Notes under the pieces: generated by a model | Seen by the model: only the letters and a program-made list of their open reading frames with translations | What the model was told of the DNA's origin: nothing | Database searches by the model: none | Origin: an uncultured Glaciecola sp. | GTDB taxonomy: Bacteria; Pseudomonadota; Gammaproteobacteria; Enterobacterales; Alteromonadaceae | DNA: 64,000 nt | Assembly (NCBI GenBank): GCA_947496235.1 | Contig: CANMCE010000006.1 | Coordinates: 227,869 to 291,868 of the forward strand | Direction of reading: 5' to 3' | In this document: positions 40,041 through 49,512 of the stretch, one piece after another | Numbering within the stretch: position 1 is the first letter of the stretch | How the letters are laid out: every line of letters begins with the position of its first letter | Made by a program: the position numbers and the translations under genes

Positions 40041-41450
40041 TTAAATCGTTGCTAAATAGTTTTCCAGTTGTTTCAAAATAGCCAGATGTCTTTCGTTCGA
40101 GCTATTTTGCTGCGCCAACTCATAAATTCTCTCACCATAAGCTTGCAAAGAGAGGCAGCCATCTCCGTTTTGTAGCCTGTCAACACGATAGTGTTGCCAC
40201 TGTTGTTGCATTTGGTCATCAAAAGACGACGGAAAGTTTCGTCCTTGATACTTAAATAATTGTCTTTTATTTAATGACGAATCTGTTTGTGCACTTAAAG
40301 CACCCAATTCCATTGGGTCGGCCTGTCTAACTTTCATCATCCATAATTTATCGGCAGGGGATGGAAATCCTCTAGAATAAAGCATTGCATCCACATTGCT
40401 GTCTTCAGATGTATAGTCTTTATTGGCAAAGAAACTCATGAGAAATTCCATCACTTGTGGATTATTCACCAATTGCTGTCTCCTTGACTCACACAAACTC
40501 AAATCAATGCCGAGTTCTTCTGCTCTTGTAGAAGATAAAACATTCATAGGAGCAACAAAAGGGCACTGGTTTATTTTAACCAGGTTAACCCCAGGTCGAT
40601 TGTTGCTTTGTGAATTATACAACAAGTCTTGTAGTTGCTCGGCATTGCACGGTAGCAAGCCATCTATAGGTTTGGTTAAGTCAACACAAATGACCGAATT
40701 TTGATTACTTGGATGCTGAGCGATTGGCAAAATTATGCTACAGCAACCTTGATTTGCTGAGGTAAATCCAGATATATATACCAAACTTTTAAAACTGCCT
40801 AAATTGATATGGGAAGCGACCTGATGTTTGTCCCGACATTGCCAATAATAGTCGTAAAGTTTGGGTTGAACCTCTTTAATAATTTTGGCCATTCCTATGG
40901 TGGCATAAACGTCGCTAAGTGCGTCATGTGCATTAGCATGGGTAATGTTATTTGCCACACTCAATTGGTCAAGTTTAAAACAAGGTTTGCCGTCGTCGTA
41001 ATAGCACCATTCAATACCTTCCGGTCTTAACGCATAGGCTGCTCTAACTAGATCGATAATGTCCCATCTAGAATTTCCTTGGGCGTATTCTCTATCGTAG
41101 ACAGGATAGAAATTGCGGTATAACAGATGTCGAGTGACTTCATCATCAAATTTTAAACTGTTGTAGCCGGCTACACAGGTATTGGGTACTGTCATTTCCT
41201 GATAAATTTTTTGTGCAAACTGCATTTCAATGTAGCCTTTTTGTAAGCTCAATTGCGGCGTAATACCCGTTACTAAGCAGGCTTCAGGGTGGGGAAGGTA
41301 ATCATTTGGAATTTGGCAGAAGAAATTACTGGGTTTACCAATAACCTCTAAATTAAGATCTGTCCTAATGGCAGCAAATTGTGCGGGGAAATCCAACTGA
41401 GGATTTGTACCCCAAGTTTCGTAATCATGCCAAAGAATAGTTTGCGACAT
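40041..41450 (-). CDS. sbcB: Exodeoxyribonuclease I
   Basis: 469 residues, E. coli-like length. The N-terminal DEDDh exonuclease domain starts ILWHDYETWGTNPQLD, with VAGYNSLKFDDEV, RWDIIDLVRAAYAL and HDALSDVYATIGMAK, followed by the exonuclease I C-terminal helical and SH3-like region. It degrades single-stranded DNA 3'-5' in recombination and mismatch repair. It stands at the head of a two-gene run with the FapA-family gene. Confidence 0.96.
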   Translation of the reverse strand: MSQTILWHDYETWGTNPQLDFPAQFAAIRTDLNLEVIGKPSNFFCQIPNDYLPHPEACLVTGITPQLSLQKGYIEMQFAQKIYQEMTVPNTCVAGYNSLKFDDEVTRHLLYRNFYPVYDREYAQGNSRWDIIDLVRAAYALRPEGIEWCYYDDGKPCFKLDQLSVANNITHANAHDALSDVYATIGMAKIIKEVQPKLYDYYWQCRDKHQVASHINLGSFKSLVYISGFTSANQGCCSIILPIAQHPSNQNSVICVDLTKPIDGLLPCNAEQLQDLLYNSQSNNRPGVNLVKINQCPFVAPMNVLSSTRAEELGIDLSLCESRRQQLVNNPQVMEFLMSFFANKDYTSEDSNVDAMLYSRGFPSPADKLWMMKVRQADPMELGALSAQTDSSLNKRQLFKYQGRNFPSSFDDQMQQQWQHYRVDRLQNGDGCLSLQAYGERIYELAQQNSSNERHLAILKQLENYLATI

Positions 41451-41799
41451 ATGGCGACTCGTTATATTTCAACAGCTTGGAGTCTAACGTTTCGGACCTT
41501 TAAGTTCAAATGATAGATCACATTCTACCAGCCCTTAAATTGTCGATTTAGTAAGTTTTTTAATAAACCTACAAAGGAATATAAAAAGTTATTTATATAT
41601 CAATTTGAAATATGCAAAAAGTGTCAATCTTTTGACAGCCTAGCCTAAGCGATAACTGGCCTGAGATCGAAAAATGCAATGAAAAAATAGTAATTATTTT
41701 TATATTTTTAATGCTACTTTAGAATAATAAACGAGACGATTTTCAGAGTAATATAATTTCTCAGGAAAAAAGAAGCAGTTATTATATGAGGGTATTACC
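41451..41799. promoter_or_regulatory. AT-rich intergenic region with a 16-base palindrome
   Basis: This 349-base region separates sbcB from a small rightward gene. It holds TGTCAA-TCTT-TTGACA (41622-41637), a perfect inverted repeat that also contains a TTGACA -35-like hexamer. It also contains long A/T runs around 41690-41730 that could bend DNA. No further gene is seen. Confidence 0.45.
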
Positions 41800-42030
41800 A
41801 TGTTAGAAACACAAGACTTTTATACCTCAGATTCCCTTGATAATGGCCGGTATGGCAGCATAGTTACGCCTTTCTTCTCAATGCGGCAATTGAGATTAGT
41901 GTACAATGAGCTCAAGGGGAACACTGAATTTGAATATGATGACTTCGACGCTTTCAAACACAATGTATTGTCGTCCACAGTGCCGCAACTTGAACTTAGT
42001 AAGTGGCAAACCATAGCGGCGAGAAGATAA
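41800..42030 (+). CDS. Small protein of unknown function
   Basis: 76 residues with no signal peptide or membrane segment and an acidic middle (FEYDDFDAFKHNV). GAGGG lies 8 bases before the ATG, which supports real translation. The N-terminal residues (NGRYGSIVTPFFSMRQLRLVYNEL) suggest a small helical domain. I recognise no family. It stands between sbcB and the isoaspartyl peptidase, with its own long upstream region containing a palindrome. Confidence 0.55.
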   Translation: MLETQDFYTSDSLDNGRYGSIVTPFFSMRQLRLVYNELKGNTEFEYDDFDAFKHNVLSSTVPQLELSKWQTIAARR

Positions 42031-42069
42031 AGCTTATACTTGTGTAAGACAATAGACATTAATTCAAAA

Positions 42070-42117
42070 ACCCCTTAGTGTATAGCCTTTCTCACTAGGG
42101 GGTATTATGAAGGCTAT
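42070..42117 (+). promoter_or_regulatory. Structured leader sequestering the isoaspartyl peptidase start
   Basis: ACCCCTTAGTG (42070-42080) pairs with CACTAGGGGGT (42093-42103), which contains the likely ribosome-binding site AGGGGG four bases before the ATG. In addition ATAGCCTT (42082-42089), in the loop, is exactly complementary to AAGGCTAT (42110-42117) just after the start codon. The two pairings could form a pseudoknot or alternate. Translational control is inferred. Confidence 0.5.
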
Positions 42118-43114
42118 TTTTCGTTCAATCGCGATTTGCGTTACCGCTCTATTCGTATGTTTTAATGCTTATTCTAATCAACCCATTGCCATAGTTTTAC
42201 ATGGCGGGGCTGGCACTATTTCGCCAGATAAAATGACCAAAGAAGTTGAAGCCGCTTATTACGCTAAACTTAATCAGGCGTTAGATGCAGGCTATGCGGT
42301 GTTAAAAGACAAGGGTGAAGGATTGGATGCAGTAGTTGCAACCATTACTATTTTAGAAAACTCACCTCTGTTTAACGCTGGCGTTGGCGCTGTGTATACC
42401 TATGAAGGTGAACATGAGCTAGATGCTTCCATAATGCACGGAAAGGAGCGTCAAGCCGGCGCTGTTGCTGGCGTGAAAACCATTCAAAATCCCATTTTAG
42501 CTGCGCGTTTAGTGATGGAAAAATCTGTTCATGTGATGCTGTCAGGACAAGGTGCTGAATCCTTTGCCCATGAGCACGGATTAGCTAAAATAGATAACAC
42601 AATGTTTGATACGCAGCGTCGTTTCGACGCCTTGCAAAAAGCCAAGCAACGCATAGATAAACTTTCCAGTATAGGTGTTGATAAATTGGGTGCAGATATG
42701 CGCTTTGGCACTGTAGGTGCTGTTGTATTGGATGCCCAAGGAAATATAGTCGCAGGTACATCTACAGGGGGCATGACAGCTAAGCGTTATGGTCGAGTGG
42801 GCGATTCTCCAATCATAGGAGCAGGAACTTTTGCAGATAACGCTTCTTGTGGTGTTTCAGCTACTGGTCATGGTGAATTTTTTATCCGCTATAACGTAGC
42901 GTCTGACATTTGTGCGCGCATGAAATATCAACATTTATCGCTACAAGATGCGGCTAACCAAGTAATCAACGTAGAATTAAAAGCAGTAGGCGGCGATGGT
43001 GGTATAATCGCGCTTGATGCTAAAGGAAATGTGGCAATGCCATTTAACACTTCAGGTATGTACAGAGCCAGTATAGATGGGCAAGGTAAACGAGTAGTAG
43101 CCATTTATAAATGA
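42107..43114 (+). CDS. iaaA: Isoaspartyl peptidase / L-asparaginase (plant-type, Ntn-hydrolase)
   Basis: 335 residues. A signal peptide (cleavage near residue 24, AYSNQ) points to the periplasm. It then shows IVLHGGAGTIS, PLFNAGVGAV and the autocleavage site G201-T202 in RFGTVGAVV, which makes Thr202 the nucleophile, followed by AGTSTGGMTAKRYGRVGDSPIIGAGTFAD and SATGHGEFFIR. It degrades isoaspartyl dipeptides and asparagine after self-processing. Its stop overlaps the hrpA start by 4 bases, so both are translationally coupled. Confidence 0.94.
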   Translation: MKAIFRSIAICVTALFVCFNAYSNQPIAIVLHGGAGTISPDKMTKEVEAAYYAKLNQALDAGYAVLKDKGEGLDAVVATITILENSPLFNAGVGAVYTYEGEHELDASIMHGKERQAGAVAGVKTIQNPILAARLVMEKSVHVMLSGQGAESFAHEHGLAKIDNTMFDTQRRFDALQKAKQRIDKLSSIGVDKLGADMRFGTVGAVVLDAQGNIVAGTSTGGMTAKRYGRVGDSPIIGAGTFADNASCGVSATGHGEFFIRYNVASDICARMKYQHLSLQDAANQVINVELKAVGGDGGIIALDAKGNVAMPFNTSGMYRASIDGQGKRVVAIYK

Positions 43115-46100
43115 TAGATTTTAATATTAAAAAGGCATTAGAAAAATGCCGAGTAAAAGATAGATTTAAGTTTCAAAAACGATTTCAAACCCTAAGCCAG
43201 CAAAAAAACATTGAACAAGAGGCACTTGAAAAACTACTGCTAGATATTCAAGAAAGCCAATCAAAAGTTACTAACAAGCAAGAATTGATTCCGGATATAG
43301 AATATCCGGATCTTCCTGTGTCAAATCGCCGAGAAGAAATTCAAAAACTGATTCAAGACAATCAAGTGGTGATCATTGCAGGGGAAACTGGCTCTGGTAA
43401 AACAACTCAAATTCCAAAGATGTGTTTAGAGTTAGGGCGGGGAACCACTGGCTACATCGGGCACACCCAACCAAGGCGTCTAGCCGCACGAAGCGTTGCC
43501 GATCGCATTGCGGATGAGTTAAACACGCAATTGGGTGAAAAAGTCGGGTATAAAGTTAGATTTAATGATCAAGTCGGGGATAACTCCTACATTAAATTGA
43601 TGACCGACGGGATCTTACTTGCTGAAATTCAACAAGATCGATTTCTAAACGCTTATGACACCATCATCATAGATGAGGCCCATGAAAGAAGCTTAAACAT
43701 TGATTTTCTTATTGGTTATTTAAAACGTTTATTGCCGAAACGCCCTGATCTTAAAGTGATTATTACTTCAGCAACCATAGATCCTGAGCGATTTGCGAAG
43801 CACTTTAACAATGCCCCTATTATCGAGGTAAGCGGTCGAACTTATCCCGTTGAAATTCGCTACCATGATCCTGTGGAAGAAGACGACAATGATCAACAAA
43901 GCATGATCATTAAGGCCGTTGATGAGTTAATGCGTGAACCTCTGGGCGATATTTTGATATTTCTATCCGGTGAACGTGATATCAGAGATACAGAAGACGC
44001 ACTTAGAAAACGTCAATATAGAAACACCCAGATATTGCCGTTATACGCCAGACTTTCGAGCGCTGAACAACAGCGTATTTTTGCACCTCATAACCAGCGA
44101 CATATTATTTTATCTACCAATGTGGCTGAAACATCCTTAACAGTGCCTGGTATCAAATATGTTATAGATACCGGTGAAGCAAGAATTTCCAGATACAGTG
44201 CAAGAAGTAAAATTCAACGCTTACCCATTGAAGCAATTTCACAAGCCTCTGCTAACCAGCGCTCTGGTCGTTGTGGACGTCAATCTAATGGTATTGCCAT
44301 ACGTCTGTATTCTGAGGACGATTTTAACGCTAGACCTGCATTCACTGATCCTGAAATTTTACGCACTCACTTATCAAGCGTTATCCTGCAAATGTTATCC
44401 TTAGGTTTAGGTGAAATTGAGCGCTTTCCGTTTGTTCAGCCACCGGATCAACGACAAATAAACGATGGCATTAAATTACTCGAAGAACTTAATGCTGTGG
44501 CACACAAAGGACGGCAATTACAATTAACGGCCATAGGTCAGCGGATGGCGAAATTACCCTTAGATCCGCGCTATGCACGTATGCTTATTGAATCTGAAAA
44601 ATACGATGCGGTGTCTGAAATCGCAATAATCGCTGCGGGCTTGAGCGTACAAGACCCTAGAGAACGCCCAACGGATAAACAACAAAAGGCGGATCTAGCC
44701 CACGCGCAATTTGTCGACAAAGATTCAGATTTATCCAGTCTACAAAATCTGTGGTTAGGGTTTAAAGAACAACAAAAAACCACCAGTAACAACCAAGTAA
44801 GAAAATGGTGTAAACAAAACTTTATCCATTATCAGCGCATGCGAGAATGGCAAGACATTGTTAGCCAAATCAAGCAAACTCTGGTGGCGGTTAATTTAAG
44901 ATTAAATCAGCAACCGGCTGATTATGAAGCTGTGCATCGCAGTGTGGCTGTAGGCTTGCTCTCGCAGATTGGTATGAAAGACAAAAACAAACAATATTTA
45001 GGTTGTCGCAATACCAACTTCATGATTTTCCCCGGTTCTGGTGTATTTAAACAGCAGCCTAAATGGTTAATGGCCACAGAATTAGTGGAAACTTCTAAAT
45101 TGTATGCCCGCCAAGTGGCTAAAATTGATGTGGCATGGTTAGAGTCTATCAGTGAACACCTGAGCAAAAAGTCTTATTCAGAACCCCATTGGAGTAAAGA
45201 TGCAGGGGCGACCAAAGCCTATTTAACCGTTACTCTATTAGGGTTACCCATTGTTAATCGTCGACTTGTGGAATATTCCAAAATAGATCCGGTGATTTCT
45301 AGAGAGTTGATGATTCGAGAAGGCTTGGTTTACGGTCATACCAAACTTAAATATGCCTTCTTAACCCATAACCAAGCACAAATTGAAGCGGTTGAATTAC
45401 TCGAAAAGAAAGCACGCCGGCGAGATATCTTGGTTGACGAAGAAACCCTTTGTCAATTCTATGACAATATCATTCCTCATGACGTTGTAAATGAAGCAAC
45501 TTTTAAAAAGTGGTGGCGAATAAAATCACAAAAGTCACCAGAGTTATTGCATTTTTCTTATGAAAGTTTACTCAAAAAATCCGCCGAGGAAATCACCGAA
45601 GGTGCTTATCCAAACGTATGGCATCAAGATGGATTGACTTTAAAACTGTCGTATCATTTTGAACCAAATGAAGCGATAGACGGTGTGTGCTTGCATGTAC
45701 CTGTTACCATTCTCAATCAAGTAAAAGATGTAGGATTTGATTGGCTAGTGCCGGGCATGCGTCATGAGTTGATTGTGCAGTACATTAAAACTCTACCAAA
45801 AGCCTTACGCCGCAGTTTTGTGCCTGCCCCAAATTTTGCCGATGCTTGTGCGGGTGAAATTTCCCCTAAAGATAAAAATGGGCAAGATGTCGCCTTAGTG
45901 GACGCTTTAGCACTAAAATTATTTAGGATGACAGGCACCAAGGTAACAGGGGAGGACTTTGATAGCACGCAATTGCCTTCTCATTTGCGCTTTAACTTTG
46001 CTGCAATTGATGAAAAAGGCAAGATTTTGGGCTCTGCAAAATCCCTTGTTGAATTGAAAAAACAATTTCAACATAAACTCAAACATACCTTAGAAAAAGT

Positions 46101-46986
46101 GGCAGCTACTGACAACATAGAACAAAGTAGCTTAACTGACTGGAGCATTAAAGATATTCCGGCAGTGTACAAACGAAAGCAAGCGGGCTTTGAAATCACA
46201 GGTTATCCAGCGTTAAAGGTTAACAATAAAAGTGTCGATTTAGTCTTGTTCGACAGCGAAAGAGCTGCGCAAGAGTCCCATAAAGAAGGTGTTTTACACC
46301 TGATAAAAAACAACATTCCATCGCCTGTGAAGTTCTTACAACAAAAATTGCCAAACAAAACCAAGCTTAGCTTATATTACACGCCCTTCGGCCATGTATC
46401 AGTGCTTATCGACGATATAATCCTGGCGGCTTTATATTTGTTATGCGAAGAAATTCAACCGTTGGATCAGGCTAGAACTAAGCAAGTATATGAGCAAATG
46501 CGAGAACATTGTCGAATGCATTTGAACGACAAAGCCTTAGAAGTGGCAACGGGCATTGAAGACGGGCTGTCAACTGCGCATAAAATTCAATCTTTGTGTA
46601 AAGGCAATATTCCTTTAAACCTGATTAATAGCATTGCGCACATAAAAGATAACGTAGAAAAGTTAGTGTATAAGGGCTTTGTCTTGGATTTTTGTCAAGG
46701 CCGGTTAAACGACTGGAATCGATATCTACAAGCGCTAAAACAAAGGGCCGAAAAGCTAAAAGTTGATCCAAGTCGTGATAGATTAAATCAACTTGAGGTA
46801 GATAAGGCAGAAAGTGCTATACTCGATAAGGAGAAAGCTTTAAGCAAAGTCAGCGCTTCAAACGTAATATTGCACGAAGCGCGGGAAATGCTTGAAGAAT
46901 ATAAGGTGTCCCTATTTGCCCAGCAATTAGGCACCAAATTTCCAATATCATTGAAAAGAATAAAAAATAAACTCGAAGAATATTAG
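43111..46986 (+). CDS. hrpA: ATP-dependent RNA helicase HrpA
   Basis: 1291 residues, the usual HrpA length. A DEAH-box helicase with Walker A GETGSGKTT (residues 91-99), TQPRRLAARSVA, DEAH at 188-191, ITSATID, STNVAETSLTVPGI and QRSGRCGRQ, then HA2, OB and the long C-terminal DUF3418 region characteristic of HrpA. It processes mRNA and rescues stalled ribosomes in relatives. Its ATG overlaps the peptidase stop (ATGA). Length and motifs show an intact gene. Confidence 0.97.
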   Translation: MIDFNIKKALEKCRVKDRFKFQKRFQTLSQQKNIEQEALEKLLLDIQESQSKVTNKQELIPDIEYPDLPVSNRREEIQKLIQDNQVVIIAGETGSGKTTQIPKMCLELGRGTTGYIGHTQPRRLAARSVADRIADELNTQLGEKVGYKVRFNDQVGDNSYIKLMTDGILLAEIQQDRFLNAYDTIIIDEAHERSLNIDFLIGYLKRLLPKRPDLKVIITSATIDPERFAKHFNNAPIIEVSGRTYPVEIRYHDPVEEDDNDQQSMIIKAVDELMREPLGDILIFLSGERDIRDTEDALRKRQYRNTQILPLYARLSSAEQQRIFAPHNQRHIILSTNVAETSLTVPGIKYVIDTGEARISRYSARSKIQRLPIEAISQASANQRSGRCGRQSNGIAIRLYSEDDFNARPAFTDPEILRTHLSSVILQMLSLGLGEIERFPFVQPPDQRQINDGIKLLEELNAVAHKGRQLQLTAIGQRMAKLPLDPRYARMLIESEKYDAVSEIAIIAAGLSVQDPRERPTDKQQKADLAHAQFVDKDSDLSSLQNLWLGFKEQQKTTSNNQVRKWCKQNFIHYQRMREWQDIVSQIKQTLVAVNLRLNQQPADYEAVHRSVAVGLLSQIGMKDKNKQYLGCRNTNFMIFPGSGVFKQQPKWLMATELVETSKLYARQVAKIDVAWLESISEHLSKKSYSEPHWSKDAGATKAYLTVTLLGLPIVNRRLVEYSKIDPVISRELMIREGLVYGHTKLKYAFLTHNQAQIEAVELLEKKARRRDILVDEETLCQFYDNIIPHDVVNEATFKKWWRIKSQKSPELLHFSYESLLKKSAEEITEGAYPNVWHQDGLTLKLSYHFEPNEAIDGVCLHVPVTILNQVKDVGFDWLVPGMRHELIVQYIKTLPKALRRSFVPAPNFADACAGEISPKDKNGQDVALVDALALKLFRMTGTKVTGEDFDSTQLPSHLRFNFAAIDEKGKILGSAKSLVELKKQFQHKLKHTLEKVAATDNIEQSSLTDWSIKDIPAVYKRKQAGFEITGYPALKVNNKSVDLVLFDSERAAQESHKEGVLHLIKNNIPSPVKFLQQKLPNKTKLSLYYTPFGHVSVLIDDIILAALYLLCEEIQPLDQARTKQVYEQMREHCRMHLNDKALEVATGIEDGLSTAHKIQSLCKGNIPLNLINSIAHIKDNVEKLVYKGFVLDFCQGRLNDWNRYLQALKQRAEKLKVDPSRDRLNQLEVDKAESAILDKEKALSKVSASNVILHEAREMLEEYKVSLFAQQLGTKFPISLKRIKNKLEEY

Positions 46987-47101
46987 TAGTTTGTGTAATT
47001 AACGATGAAATGTTTCAATTTTGTTAACAAATTGCAGTTGACAGAGTAGGAGCATGTCTCTATAAAGTTTAACGCGAATATAAAAATAAAGAGGTAACTC
47101 G

Positions 47102-47404
47102 ATGTTAGGGTATGATGATAAACGCAATTTTTATCGCATGATGGTTAACTCGCCTTGTGAAGTAAAATTGTTAGATCAACCTTCGGTGTCTAGTTTGTCG
47201 GCAGTGTGCCGCGATATTAGTGCGACAGGCATGTCTTTGGAATTAGATCTACCTACAGTAGAACTCGGCGCATTGTTAGATATTACCATTGAATCAAACA
47301 ATGATCAGATCCCATCTCTTGAAGCAAAAGCAAAGGTTGTGCGTTGCGAAGACGGTGAGGACGAGACTTGCTTAATTGGCGTAGAAATTAACGAAATGAA
47401 ATAG
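47102..47404 (+). CDS. PilZ domain protein (c-di-GMP binding)
   Basis: 100 residues forming one stand-alone PilZ domain. Both c-di-GMP motifs are complete: R8-N-F-Y-R12 (RxxxR) and D38-I-S-A-T-G43 (DxSxxG), so it should bind cyclic di-GMP. AAAGAGG stands about 7 bases before the ATG. It has its own promoter region (46987-47101) and hairpins after the stop. The target or effector partner is unknown. It marks the left border of the accessory region. Confidence 0.9.
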   Translation: MLGYDDKRNFYRMMVNSPCEVKLLDQPSVSSLSAVCRDISATGMSLELDLPTVELGALLDITIESNNDQIPSLEAKAKVVRCEDGEDETCLIGVEINEMK

Positions 47405-47475
47405 TTTGTTCTAGTATCAAACTATTAAAATGGGCTCACAGGTCAGTATCATTCCACCGTGAGCTTAGTTTTATT
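47400..47475 (+). terminator. Two hairpins after the PilZ gene
   Basis: AATAGTTTG (47400-47408) pairs with CAAACTATT (47418-47426) and overlaps the stop codon. GCTCAC (47434-47439) pairs with GTGAGC (47459-47464), followed by TTAGTTTTATTT. The second resembles an intrinsic terminator with a long loop. Confidence 0.5.
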
Positions 47476-47778
47476 TGCTCTCTCTTATTTTACTTTTATT
47501 CCTTAATATTCAGCTAGGTTAATATTTTTCCCCGCAATTAATCCGATATTTTTAATAACCAATAATAGTCGATTTAAAAGTTTTAATAGCTTTCGATTAT
47601 AGGCTCGCTATAAAACAAAAAAGCAGACTTTTTACTCACTATATACTCAAGCTATTATTCATTGAAATCAGATAGTTAAGAGTAATTAGTTTACCTAGAG
47701 GGAAAACCCGCTAAATACAGACTCGCGAAATCGAGCCCTAATAAACCTAAACTAAAGTTGACCACGCAAAATTAAATG
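47476..47778. other. AT-rich intergenic region left of cassette array
   Basis: About 300 bases without a convincing gene on either strand. In an integron this is where the integrase gene and attI would be expected, but neither is visible. A small hairpin (CTCG/CGAG) lies near 47722-47735. Nothing else is recognised. Confidence 0.4.
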
Positions 47779-47780
47779 AT

Positions 47781-47876
47781 GTATAACAATGATTTAGGCT
47801 AAAAGGATATTGGCGATGAACTTGCAGTTGCTTTGTGTATATGCAAGATGTTTGCTAATAAGCTGTTAGGGGCTCT
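47781..47876 (+). other. Weak attC-like site at start of array
   Basis: GTATAAC at 47781-47787 and GTTAGGG near 47869-47875 could be the outer boxes, with an inner inverted repeat CTTGCA/TGCAAG (about 47821-47846). Both boxes deviate from consensus, so this is the weakest site of the series. Confidence 0.35.
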
Positions 47877-47883
47877 TTATCGA

Positions 47884-48279
47884 ATGCTTAGTTTATCTGA
47901 TACCACTGTAAGGCAATACCGGAAAAAGAATGGAAAAGTTTCGATTCGCCTAAGGAGTCACCTTTTGATCGAGTCAACCGAATCCTTTTCTTTGACGGCT
48001 TATTTGAAAGATATTAGGTGCTACCTAACTTTTCCAAATGAGGAGCCATGGATGTTTAAAGATGTCGCAGTTTCACCTGACTGTATCTGTTCTACTGATT
48101 CCTTCATGGTTCATGATTTGACAGCTTCTGGTGAAAAAAGCATTAGGGATATCTGTGATACAGTTGGTAATTTAAGGCTGGATTATCATATTAGCTTTAC
48201 TGGGCACCCTTCCGAAGAGCCAAGCTCAAAATCATATGTGGTCCCTATCATTAGAAGGAAGACAGCGTATGGCCCCTAA
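47884..48279 (+). CDS. Cassette-type protein of unknown function
   Basis: 131 residues from the ATG at 47884; the frame is open upstream to a TTG at 47833, but the later start sits just beyond the presumed recombination box, as cassette genes usually do. The protein is soluble, with a basic N-terminus (TTVRQYRKKNGKVSIRLRSH) and strand-rich middle. I recognise no family. Its stop codon (TAA in CCCCTAACAAG) is part of the left end of the next attC-like site, a hallmark of gene cassettes. Confidence 0.5.
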   Translation: MLSLSDTTVRQYRKKNGKVSIRLRSHLLIESTESFSLTAYLKDIRCYLTFPNEEPWMFKDVAVSPDCICSTDSFMVHDLTASGEKSIRDICDTVGNLRLDYHISFTGHPSEEPSSKSYVVPIIRRKTAYGP

Positions 48280-48405
48280 CAAGGGAATTTTATCATTCGC
48301 TGTCGCTCCTTCGGACATTTTGCACTTTTTAAAATCTGCTTTTCGCTTCGTTCAATTTTCGCAGATTTTAACACCTACAAACTGCCGTAAATGCAGGCGT
48401 TAGAA
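48274..48405 (+). other. attC-like recombination site 1
   Basis: Left box CCCTAAC (48274-48280) and right box GTTAGAA (48399-48405) are complementary at the ends, and each fits the attC consensus (RYYYAAC / GTTRRRY) at six of seven positions. Between them AAAATCTGC (48331-48339) pairs perfectly with GCAGATTTT (48361-48369). The overall imperfect palindrome of 132 bases is typical for attC sites. Confidence 0.65.
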
Positions 48406-48411
48406 GCCAAT

Positions 48412-48960
48412 ATGAATATTGTAGAATACCGTGAGCTTGTACAAGACCTGTTATTTGAGCCATTAGCGGCAATCGGATTTCAAATGAAGGGTGATCACAT
48501 TTATTTGAGAGAAAATGGCAATTGTCTAGCCTTGTTAAGAGTTAAAGATAAATGGTCTAACATCACTCAGCAGGTCAAGTATCTATTAGTTGTCCGGCAA
48601 GAATTTCTGCCTGATTTGGAAGAAAGAGAAATAACTGAATTTGTTGATCATCCTGCTTTGTATCCATTCAAAGCAAATCCTTTGAAATTGGATAACTTTC
48701 AAAGGGGGGTGTTTAAAAAGAAAATTGTATACAAATACCGAAGCTGTAACTTGGGGCATTACGATACGGCGAATATAAATTATGGAGAAGAAGATCCAAG
48801 TTGCATTCTCCAAACAATAGCATCCGAAGTGGCGACCAAGGGTGTTGAATGGTTTCATAGTCTAACTCCCAGCATGTCTGCGAAACAGATAAGGAAATAT
48901 GGCAACAAAGAGTACATTGAAGAAATCTGGGATAGAGCATATGCAAAAAATGGCTTCTAA
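48412..48960 (+). CDS. Cassette-type protein, DUF4304-like
   Basis: 182 residues from the ATG at 48412, directly after the recombination box; an ATG at 48391 would start inside the site. The N-terminal part (EPLAAIGFQMKGDHIYLRENGNCLALLRV) resembles DUF4304-type proteins, which begin with a similar helix, GF and strand pattern, often found on mobile elements. That is a tentative match. It has no signal peptide or membrane segment. Its stop overlaps the next attC-like site. Confidence 0.45.
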   Translation: MNIVEYRELVQDLLFEPLAAIGFQMKGDHIYLRENGNCLALLRVKDKWSNITQQVKYLLVVRQEFLPDLEEREITEFVDHPALYPFKANPLKLDNFQRGVFKKKIVYKYRSCNLGHYDTANINYGEEDPSCILQTIASEVATKGVEWFHSLTPSMSAKQIRKYGNKEYIEEIWDRAYAKNGF

Positions 48961-49050
48961 TAAACGGGTCAAATTCGCTCTCTTTTGTCGCAAGGACGCG
49001 CAAAATGCCCGCTTGCTTTACCCTGCTAAATAATTGTTGAAGCGTTATGT
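48955..49050 (+). other. attC-like recombination site 2
   Basis: Left box TTCTAAT (48955-48961, one step away from the AAC core) and right box GTTATGT (49044-49050) flank a 96-base imperfect palindrome (GGGTCAAA on the left against TTTACCC on the right). The left box contains the stop of the preceding gene. The box degeneracy lowers confidence. Confidence 0.5.
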
Positions 49051-49065
49051 TCTTCAGGGGTTAAC

Positions 49066-49437
49066 TTGAAAGTAATTAAAGCTAAGTTAAATACCGAGCC
49101 TTATCACTCACTCAGCATTAAGGACGTAAAATATATTCTGGGGCTCGTGCCTGAGCACTGGTATCGAAATGTGAATAAAATAGTCCTTAGCTCTACTCAT
49201 TTTAATAAGTCACGATTCGACAGACCTGTTTTTGGACACGCCGCACTATTAGATATAAATATATTGTCTAGGGGGTTTACTAGGCAGGAAATAGCGAAGG
49301 AATTTCTCAGAGAATTGGCAGTTTTAGGTAGAGTCTCTCAAACACAGAGCTTCAATCACATCCCCAAAAAAGAGTTAAAAAAGATTGATGAAGTAATTGA
49401 GCCATTTTTACAGGAGTTTTTGAATGCCAGAACATAA
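49066..49437 (+). CDS. Cassette-type protein of unknown function
   Basis: 123 residues starting at a TTG with AGGGG 5 bases upstream; no ATG is available near the cassette border. It is basic and soluble (LGLVPEHWYRNVNKIVLSS, then GFTRQEIAKEFLRELAVLG). I recognise no family. The stop TAA (49435-49437) sits in the ACATAACAAG box of the following site. Gene size and spacing match the neighbouring cassettes. Confidence 0.45.
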   Translation: MKVIKAKLNTEPYHSLSIKDVKYILGLVPEHWYRNVNKIVLSSTHFNKSRFDRPVFGHAALLDINILSRGFTRQEIAKEFLRELAVLGRVSQTQSFNHIPKKELKKIDEVIEPFLQEFLNART

Positions 49438-49509
49438 CAAGTGACTATGGTGTTAAGTCAATTAATCGAGATTATCAGGGCAGGACATTATTGAAGCATT
49501 AGGTTACGA
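49432..49509 (+). other. attC-like recombination site 3
   Basis: Left box ACATAAC (49432-49438) includes the preceding stop codon; the right box is weak (GTTACGA, 49503-49509). The first 48 bases (49435-49482) agree with site 4 (49807-49854) at 40 of 48 positions, showing that the two sites are related although the genes between them are not. Confidence 0.5.
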
Positions 49510-49512
49510 AAA

